A stretch of 64,000 bases of DNA, taken from assembly GCF_000308635.1 (NCBI RefSeq), contig NZ_BAGD01000039.1, positions 1 through 64,000 of the forward strand, read 5' to 3'. Within the stretch, counting starts at the first letter, position 1, and each line of letters starts with the position of its first letter. Positions 63,868-64,000 of this stretch are shown one piece after another. The stretch is from Nocardia otitidiscaviarum NBRC 14405. GTDB taxonomy: Bacteria; Actinomycetota; Actinomycetes; Mycobacteriales; Mycobacteriaceae. The translations under genes were made by a program, and so were the position numbers. The notes beneath the pieces were generated by a model. It was not told the origin of the DNA. It saw only the letters and a program-made list of their open reading frames with translations, and did no database searches.

Positions 63868-63889
63868 GAACTTACCGCGCAGTAAGTTC
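63868..63889. promoter_or_regulatory. inverted repeat upstream of pntAa, candidate TetR-type operator
   Basis: GAACTTAC and GTAAGTTC are perfect 8-bp arms with a 6-nt spacer. TTAC-N6-GTAA is a common TetR-type half-site pattern. A possible divergent gene begins at 63963. Confidence 0.65.
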
Positions 63890-63962
63890 TAGACAATTCT
63901 CGCAACCATACCCGGCTCGCGGTGAGCTTAGTGGAGATGGCTGTCACAGTGTGGGGTGAGCG

Positions 63963-64000
63963 GTGACCAGCGGCAAGTACGCACCTGCCAGGCAGGTTGC
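63963..64000 (+). CDS. possible start of a gene cut by the window edge
   Basis: GTG 63963 opens the frame VTSGKYAPARQVA to the last base. It is divergent from pntAa across the inverted repeat, a common place for a TetR gene. Too short to identify. Confidence 0.35.
   Translation, partial: MTSGKYAPARQV

Overview
The window is high-GC actinobacterial DNA. Gene content points to Nocardia or a close relative in the Mycobacteriales: lpdA, glpD, nei2-lhr, pcd/lrpA/lat, accD5/accE5/maf, sseA, accA3, birA, purK/purE and fadE25 all resemble the M. tuberculosis Rv3274-Rv3304 neighbourhood (locus numbers are recalled from family knowledge, not looked up). I found no rRNA, tRNA, CRISPR array or intact insertion sequence.

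Layout. (1) 1-10.7 kb is core-like: a gamma-glutamylcyclotransferase-like protein divergent from the quinone reductase lpdA, two cell-envelope proteins, a PLP aminotransferase behind a 10+10 bp inverted repeat, a secreted trypsin-like protease, and glycerol kinase (glpK) divergent from glycerol-3-phosphate dehydrogenase (glpD). (2) 10.7-25.7 kb is an accessory island. It holds small hypothetical proteins, a membrane-protein/winged-helix pair, truncated or frameshifted genes (CocE-type hydrolase, SMI1/KNR4, luciferase-like oxidoreductase, two decayed minus-strand genes), diverged duplicated segments, a beta-lactamase-like hydrolase with a MerR regulator and MerR-type promoter, a DUF6924-like protein, a holin/DUF3618/DUF4235 stress-type operon, and a MarR-SMR efflux operon with two identical palindromic operators. 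(3) 25.7-37.7 kb has nei2 and lhr repair genes, a phosphatase-like protein, TetR, a patatin/SDR pair, and the lysine-catabolic set pcd, lrpA and lat. (4) 37.9-49 kb supplies acyl-CoA carboxylation for mycolic and methyl-branched lipids (accD5, accE5, accA3, birA) together with maf, sseA, a SufR-like regulator, a soluble Ser/Thr kinase and an acyl-ACP desaturase. (5) 49-56.5 kb has a PH-domain protein, a two-component system, GtrA, purK-purE, TetR and fadE25. (6) 56.5-64 kb has small proteins, an FAD-linked oxidase, a GroES-like protein, a Tat-exported phosphatase and the proton-translocating transhydrogenase operon pntAa-pntAb-pntB.

The main observations are: a rhodanese SseA whose active-site Cys codon is a Gly codon; a MarR-SMR operon with the same perfect 14-bp palindrome at both promoters; a MerR-type promoter upstream of the hydrolase-merR operon; an island of decayed genes, several resembling orphan immunity genes, with head-to-head truncated fragments and paired duplications; perfect palindromes at lat/accD5, purK and pntAa; and many start codons 6-7 nt after a TANNNT -10 box, suggesting leaderless transcripts. 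I did not find a clearly new multi-gene system. The island at 10.7-21.5 kb is the best place to look.
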